From positions 1-38,326 of the forward strand of contig CADEDJ010000030.1 in NCBI GenBank assembly GCA_902826055.1: 38,326 bases of DNA. The letters are read 5' to 3'. Both the position numbers and the translations under genes were made by a program. The notes beneath the pieces are model-generated. The model saw only the letters and a list, made by a program, of their open reading frames with translations. It made no database searches and was not told the origin of the DNA. Origin of the DNA: an uncultured Nitrosomonas sp. GTDB taxonomy: Bacteria > Pseudomonadota > Gammaproteobacteria > Burkholderiales > Nitrosomonadaceae. Shown here in pieces: positions 1-8,804 of the stretch (positions within the stretch are counted from its first letter, which is position 1; every line of letters begins with the position of its first letter).

Positions 1-393
1 GATTCAGTTCAGTTTGCTAAAAAAGTCCTTGACCAAGGATCTGAAGAACTAATCCGAAAAGTAGACGCTGGTGAAATAGGCTACAGCAAAGAAGAAATAG
101 CAGAAATCCTTTCTGTATCAAAGCGGATGGTGAGTAATTACCTAGGCGATATAGACAAGCAAATCCGCGAGGACAGGAAAGAAACAATCCGTTCAATGTA
201 TTTGCAGTGCTATACGGCTGAGGAAATCGCTGAAAAGATAGGCGTATCTAAGCAAACGATGTCAGAAGAAATAGCACTTTGTACGGAAATGGAAATGACT
301 TCCAAAACCGGACAAACTGCCAATTTTCAAGATGATTTTGATCCGCCTATTTATAACCGGTTCTCATATGGAAAAGTTACAAACACCCATTGA
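1..393 (+). CDS. ParB-like protein, C-terminal part (5' end outside window)
   Basis: The reading frame is open from base 1, so the gene starts upstream of the window; 130 residues are visible. The visible part opens with a stretch (AKKVLDQGSEELIRKVDAG) like the region after the ParB-type nuclease/HTH core in plasmid and phage ParB/Spo0J relatives. It is followed by two helix-turn-helix-like segments, EEIAEILSVSKRMVSNYLG and AEEIAEKIGVSKQTMSEEI. A DNA-binding role in partition or in regulation of a mobile element is inferred from this. The gene ends about 85 bases before the 3' end of tRNA-Phe, a common place for integrated elements. The ParB relation rests on recognition of a short stretch only. 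Confidence 0.5.
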   Translation, partial: DSVQFAKKVLDQGSEELIRKVDAGEIGYSKEEIAEILSVSKRMVSNYLGDIDKQIREDRKETIRSMYLQCYTAEEIAEKIGVSKQTMSEEIALCTEMEMTSKTGQTANFQDDFDPPIYNRFSYGKVTNTH

Positions 394-422
394 TTTTGCG
401 CGGTTACAAAACGGTTACAATT
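376..422. repeat. Short GTTACAA direct repeats
   Basis: Three close copies of GTTACAA occur across the stop codon of the ParB-like gene: 376-382, 403-409 and 414-420. The last two share the longer form CGGTTACAA. They could be binding sites for the upstream DNA-binding protein or chance AT-rich repeats. Confidence 0.35.
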
Positions 423-468
423 ATTAAAAAATAAAAAAGCACTTATGATTTTTTATCTCTAAGTGCTT
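421..468 (-). terminator. Rho-independent terminator of the tRNA-Arg/tRNA-Phe transcript
   Basis: A perfect 9-bp stem (AAGCACTTA at 437-445 with TAAGTGCTT at 460-468) is followed, reading the minus strand, by TTTTATTTTTT. It lies 9 bases downstream of tRNA-Phe on the same strand. Confidence 0.75.
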
Positions 469-476
469 GTATTTAT

Positions 477-552
<76 letters not shown>

Positions 553-617
553 ATTTGAGAAATGACAGGAAAAAACACAAACCCGACTATTGAATTGCAA
601 TAAGATTTTCGATGAGT

Positions 618-694
618 TGGCGCGCCCGGCAGGATTCGAACCCACGACCCCTTGGTTCGTAGCCAAGTACTCTATCCAACTGAGCTACGGGCGC
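618..694 (-). tRNA. tRNA-Arg (ACG)
   Basis: A 77-nt cloverleaf on the minus strand. The acceptor stem GCGCCCG pairs with CGGGCGC, the anticodon loop CTACGAA carries anticodon ACG (A34 normally becomes inosine), the T-loop is GGTTCGAATCC, and CCA is encoded. Confidence 0.97.
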
Positions 695-740
695 TAAGTA
701 TACGCTAATTAATTCCAGCTTACTTGATAAAAATTCCTAA

Positions 741-746
741 ATTATA
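741..746 (-). promoter_or_regulatory. Candidate -10 box for the tRNA-Arg/tRNA-Phe transcript
   Basis: The minus strand reads a consensus TATAAT about 46 bases upstream of tRNA-Arg. The -35 region is weak (TTGAAT only at a long spacing). A second -10-like TATACT sits too close to the tRNA 5' end to suit it. Confidence 0.35.
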
Positions 747-899
747 TCAGACTGAAGCAATAACGGAATTCAAACTTATGCGATTGTAACTGTATTTGAT
801 ACTTTTAAACTGCAAATGATCAAGCCGAATGCTTACTCTTCAAATAATCACAATTTCATTTTGCGGGGCGATAATGGTGTATTTATCAATTATTGTCAA

Positions 900-1080
900 G
901 AGACCTTTGCAAAAGGCTCCAAGTTTTGAGAAAAGATTGCAAATTGTTCCTGTTCGTGCGGTTTTTTTTTGGAGCTTTTGTACGACTTGACTGAAGAACG
1001 TTATTGCACGGCAAATGACCGGGTTTTTGCCGATCCCGCATTGTTTTTCCAGATGCAGTTGATAGTTATTTATTTGAGAC
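900..1080. mobile_element. Possible remnant of an IS5-type insertion sequence end
   Basis: The 694-1271 interval has no convincing gene. It does contain GAGACCTTTGCAAAA at 900-914, which resembles the terminal repeat of many IS5-family elements, followed by AT-rich DNA with no transposase frame. No matching opposite end is visible, so this would be a solo, decayed end. The rest of the interval shows nothing recognisable. Confidence 0.3.
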
Positions 1081-1271
1081 TGATTTAACCTAAAACCTTT
1101 AAAATTAGCTAATCAAAGAAATAGGTATATTGACTTTGTTAACTTCGGTGAAGATATAGGCATTAAATTGAAATGCCATCATTCACGATGTTAGGAACGA
1201 ATAATAGAGATTATCCATATTCGATTCCTGAGGGATTCTCCCTAATTTTTTATACTATCATAGGTATTTTT

Positions 1272-1580
1272 ATGAATTATCGTTTGACGTTTTTTATTAT
1301 CTTGGTCGCGTTAGCTGTTTCAGCGTGCAGTGCTGTACCTACTAAACAATCGCTTCCTGGCAAAAAACCTGAAAGACCGGCGGGGCCTTTGCCGCAAAGT
1401 GCAAAACCCAAATACAATCTGACCGGCTATCCGGTAAATACTCAGCAGGGTTATATTGACGGTTGTGAGACGGCAAAAAAAACCAGTTGGGCTTTCAAGG
1501 ATTTGAATCGCTATGAAAAGGACGGGCAATATCGAATGGGTTGGGATGATGGATTTGATATGTGCAAGATGCAGAAATAA
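1272..1580 (+). CDS. Small lipoprotein, unknown function
   Basis: The product is 102 residues. A start at 1272 rather than 1173 is chosen because it gives a classical lipoprotein signal (MNYRLTFFIILVALAVSAC) with the lipidated Cys near residue 19, and AGG lies seven bases upstream. The mature part has a proline-rich linker, then a compact C-terminal motif with two Cys and GYIDGCETA ... GWDDGFDMCK. The spaced GxxDG-C / GWxDGFxxC pattern suggests a small folded periplasmic domain. It stands alone, 89 bases upstream of dacB on the same strand. No function can be assigned. Confidence 0.75.
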   Translation: MNYRLTFFIILVALAVSACSAVPTKQSLPGKKPERPAGPLPQSAKPKYNLTGYPVNTQQGYIDGCETAKKTSWAFKDLNRYEKDGQYRMGWDDGFDMCKMQK

Positions 1581-1669
1581 TGATGTTGATTAATTAAGAT
1601 TCATCACTACGCTTGAAATAATTAAAGTTATTGGGTACTTCTAATTTTAATCAATACTGACGTAACGAG

Positions 1670-3115
1670 ATGCTCTCTTTCTTTTTCAACATCGCTCTGT
1701 TAGTTTTGTTGAGCGTGCTATCGGCCAATGTATTGGCTCACAAATTACCTGAGACTGTTAAGCAAAAGTTGCAGCAATTGGCTATTCCAGAGCCGGCAAT
1801 CAGTGTGTATGTGCAGGAGATCGGTAAAAATCAACCCATCATAGCAGTTAATGCAGACGCGGCAATGAACCCCGCTTCAGTAATGAAATTGCTCACAACT
1901 TATGCTGGACTAGAGATATTGGGGCCCGCATTCACTTGGCCAACGATGCTCTATGCGAATGGCAACATGGTTGATGGCGTCTTGCACGGCGATTTGATTA
2001 TCAAAGGGTATGGGGATCCCAAGCTTGATCTTGAAAATTTCTGGTTATTGATTCACCGCTTGCGCCAAACCGGATTGCATGAAATCATGGGCAATCTGAT
2101 TCTGGATCATACGCATTATGATATTCCGCGTAGTGACCCGGGAGAATTCGATGGTCAGCCTTACCGTACCTACAACACACTTCCGGAAGCTTTATTAGTC
2201 AATTACCGGACTTCTACGATTCACTTTTTTCCACAACCAGATAAGAATTCGATTCGTGTTGCCGTTGATCCGCTGCCGGAATCGTTACATATACAAAATA
2301 ACTTAAGATTGACGCAAGGCGCATGCGGTGATTGGCAAAACCTGTTATCGATTGATGTCCTCCTGGCGGATAAAGATACTAATAAGCGATTTACGATAGT
2401 ATTAAACGGAAATTTCTCTAAACAATGCGGAAAACAATCGGTCATGTTGAGCCTGCATGATAGTGCGATCTATACGCGCGATCTATTCAAGCATTTGTGG
2501 ATGCAACACGGCGGGGTATTTCATGGCGATGTGATTGAGGGACCTACACCGCAAGGATTGGCGCCCTTGAAAGTTTATCAATCCCCGCCGCTGACGGATA
2601 TCATTCGTGGTATCAATAAATTCAGCAATAATATCGCCGCACGCCAATTGTATTTAACGTTGGGCACGGGTAACGTGGTTAGCAATAATTCTCCGGCGAC
2701 GCTGGCCAAATCTGATGCGGCTATACGGCAATGGCTGGCATCCAAGCAACTAAATTTTCCGGAATTGATCATTGAAAATGGCTCCGGATTATCACGCAAT
2801 GAGCGGATCAGCGCGCGGCATATGGGACAGTTGCTGCTAGCCGCTTTTAACAGCGCGGTAATGCCGGAATTTATATCATCGTTGCCGATTGCAGCGGTGG
2901 ACGGGACTTTAAAAAATCGTTTTATCGATTCCCCGGTTAAAGGCCTGGCACATATGAAAACCGGTGCGTTAAACAATGTTCGAGCACTCGCCGGTTATTT
3001 GCTGGATCACAAAGGACGGCGCACGGTGATCGTTTTTTTTGTTAATCACGACAAAGCGGGGCAATCGCGAACTGCAATGGATGCGTTGGTGCAATGGGTT
3101 TATAGCCGGCCCTAA
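1670..3115 (+). CDS. dacB: D-alanyl-D-alanine carboxypeptidase/endopeptidase, PBP4 type (peptidase S13)
   Basis: A 481-residue class C low-molecular-weight penicillin-binding protein. It removes the terminal D-Ala from, or cuts cross-links in, peptidoglycan in the periplasm. A signal peptide spans residues 1-23. The three active-site motifs of the serine penicillin-binding family are all present: SVMK (S70-K73), SRN (S375-N377) and KTG (K430-G432). The long spacing between the first two motifs is typical of the S13 family, and the length is the usual one. It appears intact. Downstream is a 310-base gap before the RTX gene, so it is probably monocistronic. Confidence 0.93.
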   Translation: MLSFFFNIALLVLLSVLSANVLAHKLPETVKQKLQQLAIPEPAISVYVQEIGKNQPIIAVNADAAMNPASVMKLLTTYAGLEILGPAFTWPTMLYANGNMVDGVLHGDLIIKGYGDPKLDLENFWLLIHRLRQTGLHEIMGNLILDHTHYDIPRSDPGEFDGQPYRTYNTLPEALLVNYRTSTIHFFPQPDKNSIRVAVDPLPESLHIQNNLRLTQGACGDWQNLLSIDVLLADKDTNKRFTIVLNGNFSKQCGKQSVMLSLHDSAIYTRDLFKHLWMQHGGVFHGDVIEGPTPQGLAPLKVYQSPPLTDIIRGINKFSNNIAARQLYLTLGTGNVVSNNSPATLAKSDAAIRQWLASKQLNFPELIIENGSGLSRNERISARHMGQLLLAAFNSAVMPEFISSLPIAAVDGTLKNRFIDSPVKGLAHMKTGALNNVRALAGYLLDHKGRRTVIVFFVNHDKAGQSRTAMDALVQWVYSRP

Positions 3116-3203
3116 GACGTACTTGCAATAAACTGCAATGTGCATGCTTATTACTTCGGCTTTTATTCTCTCAATTCATGCTCCGCTATCAATTCAGTCC
3201 ACA

Positions 3204-3223
3204 TTCGGGATATTTGTCCCGAA
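3204..3223. other. Small hairpin upstream of the RTX gene
   Basis: TTCGGGA at 3204-3210 is perfectly complementary to TCCCGAA at 3217-3223 (loop 6). No T-run follows on either strand, so it is not a standard terminator. The motif GGGACAAATG recurs nearby at 3249. The 3116-3425 interval otherwise shows no gene. Confidence 0.3.
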
Positions 3224-3425
3224 AAAATTTGTAATAACATAAATATTAGGGACAAATGACTTCTATTGTGTTGATGAGTACTTTGTTATAGTACGCGATT
3301 TAAATAAAAGCTCATTGGACAAATCCATCATTTCTAAATTTGTCTAGTCTATATAGCCTTGTATTAATTTTGCTGTAGTAAAAAAGTGCTTTTTTTCATA
3401 ATACCAATATTTCGAGGTGCAAAAA

Positions 3426-6410
3426 ATGGCAATTACATGGGAAGAAATAAAAAGTCATATTGATTTCCCATCGATATATCTTAACTCCTATCTCTACTTA
3501 GAACCGGGTGATGCTGATAACCTTCTACTTCCAGATCGGAATTTCTCAGCAATTGAAAAAGATAAAATTCTAGAATCACTTCATCAGTTATTTGATAATT
3601 CTCCTACCGCTCAAGCTGAACTTTCTAGTTACTTTACCCCCAATATATTCGGTATTACAAATGATCTTAATATTTACCCAAATGCAGCAAAAAAAGGAGT
3701 TTGGACAAAAACAGATAATATATTTTTAGATTTTGACTACATATTAACAAATCCTATTCCGGGAAACTACCTTACTCTATTAGGAACGATATCATCGTAC
3801 CATTTAGGTTCAGTTATATATCACGAGTTTTTGCATGTATCTGACAATAAATCTGCGAAAGCTCCTCCCCCTGTTGAGGTTTTAAATCGGAATAATCTTG
3901 AAGCTATTAGAGCGGCATATAGCGATCCCTATTTCGATCATCTAGGTAGTGTTGTTTCTCGAACTAATATAGTGATGAGTGAAGTTGGTGAGAAACCACG
4001 TGGAAGTTATGCTGGAATGCGTCACTTAAACGACACCGTAATTAAAGATTATATAGTTAGTTTGGAAGAAAAAATTTCTGGCCGTTATTATGACCAAGCA
4101 ATTTTATTACTAACCGGAGAACCTGTAGCCACCTTTATTTCCGATGGAAGAATTATTGATGGATCTCCTTCCAGAGATTTAATCATATCTCTACAAGAAA
4201 GCAATAACATAACCACAGGTGGTGGAGATGATGTTGTCGTAGGTGGCTTCGGAAATGATACCGTCAATGGTGGCAGTGGTGTGGATTATCTTATCGGCCG
4301 TGACGGTAACGATACTTTCAATAGTGTCGGCTTTGGCGATGTGATTGCTGGTGGCGCTGGAATTGATACCGCTGTATTAGACTTGACCAGTCAAATCACA
4401 GGTGTGACAGTTAATCATCTTGCGGGTGTTGGCGCCGGTGCGGCGTGGACGGGCGTGGAGTACGTTGGGGGTATGCTTGGTCAGGGCGACGATAACGTTA
4501 CAGCCGGCATGCAACTGACTCGTATTGATGGCTATACGGGCACTGACACTTTGACGCTGGATTATTCCGGGGTACTGCCGGATGGGCGTACTGCGACGCG
4601 ACTCGATTTTGGTTACTTGTGGGCCAGCAATAATGAGTACGTTTATCTGAGCGATGGGACAAGTCCTTGGTTTGATCTTGCCTCTTTTGAGCGTTTCAAT
4701 ATCATCGCTACGGCGGGTAATGACACTATTACAGGGGGTGTGGCTGGCAACACCTTATTCGGTAAAGATGGTGATGACGCACTTACCGGTGGCGCAGGTG
4801 TGGATGTACTCGATGGTGGTAACGGTAATGACACACTTTCCGGCCTTGCGGGTGTGGATACTCTGAATGGTGGTGACGGTAACGACACACTAAACGGTGG
4901 TGCTGATACGAGTGCCGATGTTCTGAACGGTGGTGCGGGTAACGATACCTTCAATAGTGTCGGCTTTGGCGATGTGGTTACCGGAGGAACCGGGATCGAC
5001 ACAGCTGTATTAGGCTTGACCAATCAAACTGCGGGCGTGACAGTTAATCATCTTGCGGGTGTTGGCGCCGGTGCGGCGTGGACGGGCGTGGAGTACGTTG
5101 GGGGTATGCTTGGTCAGGGCGACGATAACGTTACAGCCGGCATGCAACTGACTCGTATTGATGGCTATACGGGCACTGACACTTTGACGCTGGATTATTC
5201 CGGGGTACTGCCGGATGGGCGTACTGCGACGCGACTCGATTTTGGTTACTTGTGGGCCAGCAATAATGAGTACGTTTATCTGAGCGATGGGACAAGTCCT
5301 TGGTTTGATCTTGCCTCTTTTGAGCGTTTCAATATCATCGCTACGGCGGGTAATGACACTATTACAGGTGGTGTGGCTGGCAATACCTTATTCGGAAAAG
5401 ATGGTAACGATACACTTACCGGCAGTACGGGCGTGGATGTACTCGATGGCGGTAATGGCAACGATGTTCTGAACGGTGACCAAGGCAATGACACCCTGAT
5501 CGGATGGGCCGGAGTGGACACGATGATCGGTGGATTGGGTGATGACATCTATCTTGTCGAAAATACGGGCGATGTGGTTACTGAGAATCTCAACGCGGGT
5601 ACGGATACGGTCAGTAGCCGGTTGGCGTATACGCTGCCTGCTCATGTGGAAAACCTTACTCTGACCGGTACTGAGGTAATCAATGGTACGGGCAACGATC
5701 TGAATAACGTGATCACTGGTAATAGTGCTGCCAATCAGCTCAATGGGCAGGCCGGCAACGATACGCTCAATGGTGGTGGCGGTGATGATACGCTGACGGG
5801 CTGGTCCGGAGCCGATACCATGATTGGCGGGGCGGGGAATGATACTTATCTTGTCGAGAATGTGGGCGATGTGGTTACTGAGGCGCTCAACCAAGGTGTA
5901 GATACCGTTAGCAGTCGGTTGACGTATACGCTGCCTGCCAATGTGGAAAATCTTACATTAACCGGGACAGCGGTGATCAACGGTACGGGTAACGGTCAGG
6001 CGAATAAAATTACCGGCAATTCGGCGGCCAACCAGCTCAATGGCGGCGCCGGCAATGATACGCTTGATGGCGGTGCAGGTATCAATGTGCTGACAGGTGG
6101 AACAGGCAACGATATTTTTAAATTTACTACCAAAGGTCATGTAGATAGGATTACCGACTTTAATGTCTTGAATGACACCTTTCAACTTGAAAATTCTGTT
6201 TTTACAGCGTTTACAACAGCAGGGATTTTGGCTGCCACTCAGTTCAGGATTGGTACACAAGCACTGGATGCCGATGATTTCGTAATTTATAACAATGCAA
6301 CTGGGGCATTACTATATGATGCCAATGGTAATGGTGCAGGTGCTGGAGTACAAATCGCCACCCTGAGTGCCGGCCTGGCAATAACGAATGCGGACATTGT
6401 GGTGATTTGA
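3426..6410 (+). CDS. RTX (haemolysin-type calcium-binding) protein with HEXXH N-terminal domain
   Basis: The product is 994 residues. The ATG at 3426 is preferred over the GTG at 3417 because GAGGTG lies six bases upstream of the ATG. There is no Sec signal. The first ~255 residues are non-repetitive and carry HEFLH (H133-H137) followed by VSD, a zinc-metalloprotease-type signature. The rest is blocks of RTX nonapeptides (GGxGxDxxx, such as GGAGNDTLDGG) separated by two near-identical ~135-residue modules, then two VENLTLTG-type modules. The C-terminal ~90 residues (ITDFN ... DADDFVIYN ... LLYDANGNGAGAGVQIATL) match the usual end of type I-secreted RTX proteins. Secretion by an ABC/MFP/TolC exporter and calcium-dependent folding outside the cell are expected; no exporter genes are in the window. 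The protease activity is inference. Confidence 0.85.
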   Translation: MAITWEEIKSHIDFPSIYLNSYLYLEPGDADNLLLPDRNFSAIEKDKILESLHQLFDNSPTAQAELSSYFTPNIFGITNDLNIYPNAAKKGVWTKTDNIFLDFDYILTNPIPGNYLTLLGTISSYHLGSVIYHEFLHVSDNKSAKAPPPVEVLNRNNLEAIRAAYSDPYFDHLGSVVSRTNIVMSEVGEKPRGSYAGMRHLNDTVIKDYIVSLEEKISGRYYDQAILLLTGEPVATFISDGRIIDGSPSRDLIISLQESNNITTGGGDDVVVGGFGNDTVNGGSGVDYLIGRDGNDTFNSVGFGDVIAGGAGIDTAVLDLTSQITGVTVNHLAGVGAGAAWTGVEYVGGMLGQGDDNVTAGMQLTRIDGYTGTDTLTLDYSGVLPDGRTATRLDFGYLWASNNEYVYLSDGTSPWFDLASFERFNIIATAGNDTITGGVAGNTLFGKDGDDALTGGAGVDVLDGGNGNDTLSGLAGVDTLNGGDGNDTLNGGADTSADVLNGGAGNDTFNSVGFGDVVTGGTGIDTAVLGLTNQTAGVTVNHLAGVGAGAAWTGVEYVGGMLGQGDDNVTAGMQLTRIDGYTGTDTLTLDYSGVLPDGRTATRLDFGYLWASNNEYVYLSDGTSPWFDLASFERFNIIATAGNDTITGGVAGNTLFGKDGNDTLTGSTGVDVLDGGNGNDVLNGDQGNDTLIGWAGVDTMIGGLGDDIYLVENTGDVVTENLNAGTDTVSSRLAYTLPAHVENLTLTGTEVINGTGNDLNNVITGNSAANQLNGQAGNDTLNGGGGDDTLTGWSGADTMIGGAGNDTYLVENVGDVVTEALNQGVDTVSSRLTYTLPANVENLTLTGTAVINGTGNGQANKITGNSAANQLNGGAGNDTLDGGAGINVLTGGTGNDIFKFTTKGHVDRITDFNVLNDTFQLENSVFTAFTTAGILAATQFRIGTQALDADDFVIYNNATGALLYDANGNGAGAGVQIATLSAGLAITNADIVVI
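4404..4735 (+). repeat. Internal RTX module repeat, copy 1
   Basis: These 332 bases appear identical base for base to 5037-5368, at an offset of 633. They encode the module running from VTVNHLAGVGAGAAWTG to FERFNIIATAGNDTIT. Identity stops at 4736 (G here, T in the other copy) and fades upstream of 4404. Confidence 0.9.
5037..5368 (+). repeat. Internal RTX module repeat, copy 2
   Basis: Second copy of the 332-base perfect repeat in the RTX gene. The sequences on each side are similar but clearly diverged (for example ITGVTV versus TAGVTV just before it). Confidence 0.9.
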
Positions 6411-6669
6411 GTCAATAGTGGAGAAAGTTTTGATGGAAGGTGAATAAAACAATAAGAGCCGGTAGTTCTTGTCAATCATGATTAAGTCAGACAATTCTAT
6501 AGTGCATGGATGCAGTGATAGGGGAGGTATGACCGGCAAAAAAATTCCCTTGTTGGAATTAGGACTATTGCTTCAAAATTTTTTTCAGCGTAGAGTTTCA
6601 CATCAAAGTAGGCTATCTATTTTGAAGTCAGTTGGTATCCATCCATAAACTTTAGAGGGAGCACACAAT

Positions 6670-7260
6670 ATGATGAATGAATATAAATCTCTTGCTGCAC
6701 AGCATTTGACGGGCAACGTGCAAATTTCCAAACCTGCATCGCCAAATCCGGTGACATTTGAGTCACCTGCCTCTGAGGTAATGACGGATTTGCGTAACAT
6801 ACAGGCAGCCATTATCTCACCTGCGATCACAATGGAAGTTGCCAATACTTATATGATGCAACGGGGTATTCGCACATTGCTGGTAATGAATGATGATAAT
6901 TTTTTGGCTGGAATTATTACGGCAACCGATATTTTAGGTGAAAAACCTATGCGCTTCATTCAAGAAAGAGGTGTTAAGCATAATGAAATTCTAGTAAGAG
7001 ATATCATGACACCATTGGACAAATTGGAAGCGATACCATTAGAAGAAGTGATACACGCTAGAGTCGGCAACATTGTTGCCAGTTTGCGCGAGAGCGGGCG
7101 GCTGCATGCATTAGTGATCGATGATAATACTATCGGATTACCCAGGATTTGCGGCATTTTTTCTTGGACTCAGATTGAGAAACAGCTTGGGACCGTTATT
7201 CCACAAAATAATGTGGCTAGAAGCTTTGCAGAAATTGAATCGACATTGATTGCAAGTTAA
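6670..7260 (+). CDS. CBS-domain protein
   Basis: The product is 196 residues. Two CBS motifs are visible: residues ~35-98 (VMTDLRNIQAAIISPAIT ... LLVMNDDNFLAGIITATDI) and ~108-170 (VRDIMTPLDKLEAI ... HALVIDDNT ... ICGIFSWTQI). Paired CBS motifs normally form a Bateman module that binds adenosyl nucleotides. No catalytic or membrane domain is attached, so the protein is probably a small sensor or regulator whose partner is unknown. GAGGGA lies nine bases before the ATG. It is monocistronic, with its own terminator, and converges on trpE. Confidence 0.85.
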   Translation: MMNEYKSLAAQHLTGNVQISKPASPNPVTFESPASEVMTDLRNIQAAIISPAITMEVANTYMMQRGIRTLLVMNDDNFLAGIITATDILGEKPMRFIQERGVKHNEILVRDIMTPLDKLEAIPLEEVIHARVGNIVASLRESGRLHALVIDDNTIGLPRICGIFSWTQIEKQLGTVIPQNNVARSFAEIESTLIAS

Positions 7261-7276
7261 TAAAACGATATTTAAG

Positions 7277-7310
7277 CCAGCTAAGAGACTTATTTTAGCT
7301 GGTTTATTTT
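7277..7310 (+). terminator. Terminator of the CBS-domain gene
   Basis: CCAGCTAA (7277-7284) pairs perfectly with TTAGCTGG (7295-7302), followed by TTTATTTT. It sits between the convergent CBS gene and trpE. Confidence 0.8.
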
Positions 7311-7321
7311 CAGGGAAGTTT

Positions 7322-8794
7322 TCAGATTTTACTGTCTAGGCCATTTTCAGCAATTTCTGCTGCACGCAGCAACGCTTTGGCTTTATTCTGTGTTTCAATC
7401 CATTCGTTTTGTGGAATTGAATCGGCAACGATTCCCGCGCCTGCCTGAACGTGTAATTGCCCATTTTTGATAACGCCAGTGCGAATCGCGATAGCCAGAT
7501 CCATATCGCCATTAAATCCTAAGTAACCGACCGCTCCAGCATAAATACCACGTTTGGAAACCTCCAGTTCATCAATGATCTCCATCGCACGAACTTTAGG
7601 AGCGCCACTAACCGTGCCTGCCGGAAAAGTAGCACGCAATACGTCGATAGCCGACAGTTCTGGTTTTAATTGACCTTCCACATTGGAAACGATATGCATC
7701 ACATGAGAATAGTTTTCTATTTGCATTTTTTCTGTGACTTTTACACTTCCAGTTTGTGCGACGCGTCCGATGTCATTGCGACCTAAATCCATCAACATGA
7801 CATGTTCGGCGATTTCTTTCGGGTCGGCCAGTAAATCTGCTGCAAGTTCGGCGTCTTCCAGAGGATTTTTGCCGCGAGGCCGTGTACCTGCAATGGGACG
7901 AACAGTCACTGTATTATTTTCGAGACGTACTAATATTTCTGGTGAAGCGCCGACAATGTGAAAATCATTTAAATGATAGAAAAACATATAAGGGGAAGGA
8001 TTGAGACTACGCAGTGCTCGATAGAGTGATAGTGGAGAGGCGCTAAAAGGTTTGCTGGTACGCTGTGATAAGACAACTTGCATGATATCGCCGTCATAGA
8101 TATAGCGTTTTGCCCGCTCAACTGCCGCTTTGAAATCAGTTTCTGGGAATTCACAAGTAGCGGCGGTGGAGGTAACGGCTTGTTCAATGGGGATCGCAAC
8201 GGGTTGACGCAGCTTCGCCAGCAAAATCTTCAGGCGATCACACCCCAGTTGATAAGCATTCTCCTGCTGCGGATTGACATAAACAATCAAATACAATTTG
8301 CCGGAAAGATTATCCACGACCACTAGCTCTTCCGACAGCAACAATAAAATATCCGGTGTATTTAAAGTATCCGGTTTTTCATGTCCGGCCAGTTTGTGCT
8401 CGATGTAACGTACGGTATCATATGAGAAATAACCGGCCAAGCCGCCGCAGAATCGGGATTTTTCTGCTGGGCATGGGGCTGCTTTGAATCGCGCCAAATA
8501 AGATTCGATAAAAGCCAAAGTGTCAGTAACCGTAACGGTATCAGATGTATCATCGGTGATCGTAGTGACGCTTTTGCCCCGAACTTCAATACGCGTGGCA
8601 GCAGGTAAACCGATAAACGAAAATCGGCCAAAGCGCTCCCCGCCTTGTACTGATTCCAATAAATAAGAATAAGGCTGATTAGCCAGTTTTAAATAAATGG
8701 ATAAAGGGGTATCTAGATCGGCAAAGGTTTCTAGCATTACCGGGATACGGTTATAACCTTCACGTACGAGTTGATTAAATTCTGCTTCGGTCAT
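7322..8794 (-). CDS. trpE: Anthranilate synthase component I
   Basis: A 490-residue chorismate-binding enzyme that makes anthranilate from chorismate with the TrpG glutaminase subunit, the first step of tryptophan synthesis. Near residue 45 it has the LLES motif associated with tryptophan feedback binding. The C-terminal catalytic half shows GTRPRG, DLGRNDIGR and PAGTVSGAPKVRAMEII. Length and motifs are those of an intact enzyme. It is the last gene of rpe-gph-trpE, with 10 bases separating it from gph. The usual next gene, trpG, does not follow: the locus ends against the convergent CBS gene, so TrpG must be encoded elsewhere. Confidence 0.96.
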   Translation of the reverse strand: MTEAEFNQLVREGYNRIPVMLETFADLDTPLSIYLKLANQPYSYLLESVQGGERFGRFSFIGLPAATRIEVRGKSVTTITDDTSDTVTVTDTLAFIESYLARFKAAPCPAEKSRFCGGLAGYFSYDTVRYIEHKLAGHEKPDTLNTPDILLLLSEELVVVDNLSGKLYLIVYVNPQQENAYQLGCDRLKILLAKLRQPVAIPIEQAVTSTAATCEFPETDFKAAVERAKRYIYDGDIMQVVLSQRTSKPFSASPLSLYRALRSLNPSPYMFFYHLNDFHIVGASPEILVRLENNTVTVRPIAGTRPRGKNPLEDAELAADLLADPKEIAEHVMLMDLGRNDIGRVAQTGSVKVTEKMQIENYSHVMHIVSNVEGQLKPELSAIDVLRATFPAGTVSGAPKVRAMEIIDELEVSKRGIYAGAVGYLGFNGDMDLAIAIRTGVIKNGQLHVQAGAGIVADSIPQNEWIETQNKAKALLRAAEIAENGLDSKI

Positions 8795-8804
8795 TTTTAG
8801 CTGA

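Noticed and set aside
3204..3223. Hairpin as a terminator for dacB
   Set aside because: No T-run follows on the plus strand.
4643..5894. Long minus-strand frames opposite the RTX repeats
   Set aside because: Their repeated proline/serine-rich translations are the mirror of GGxGxDxxx codons; no start signals or family.
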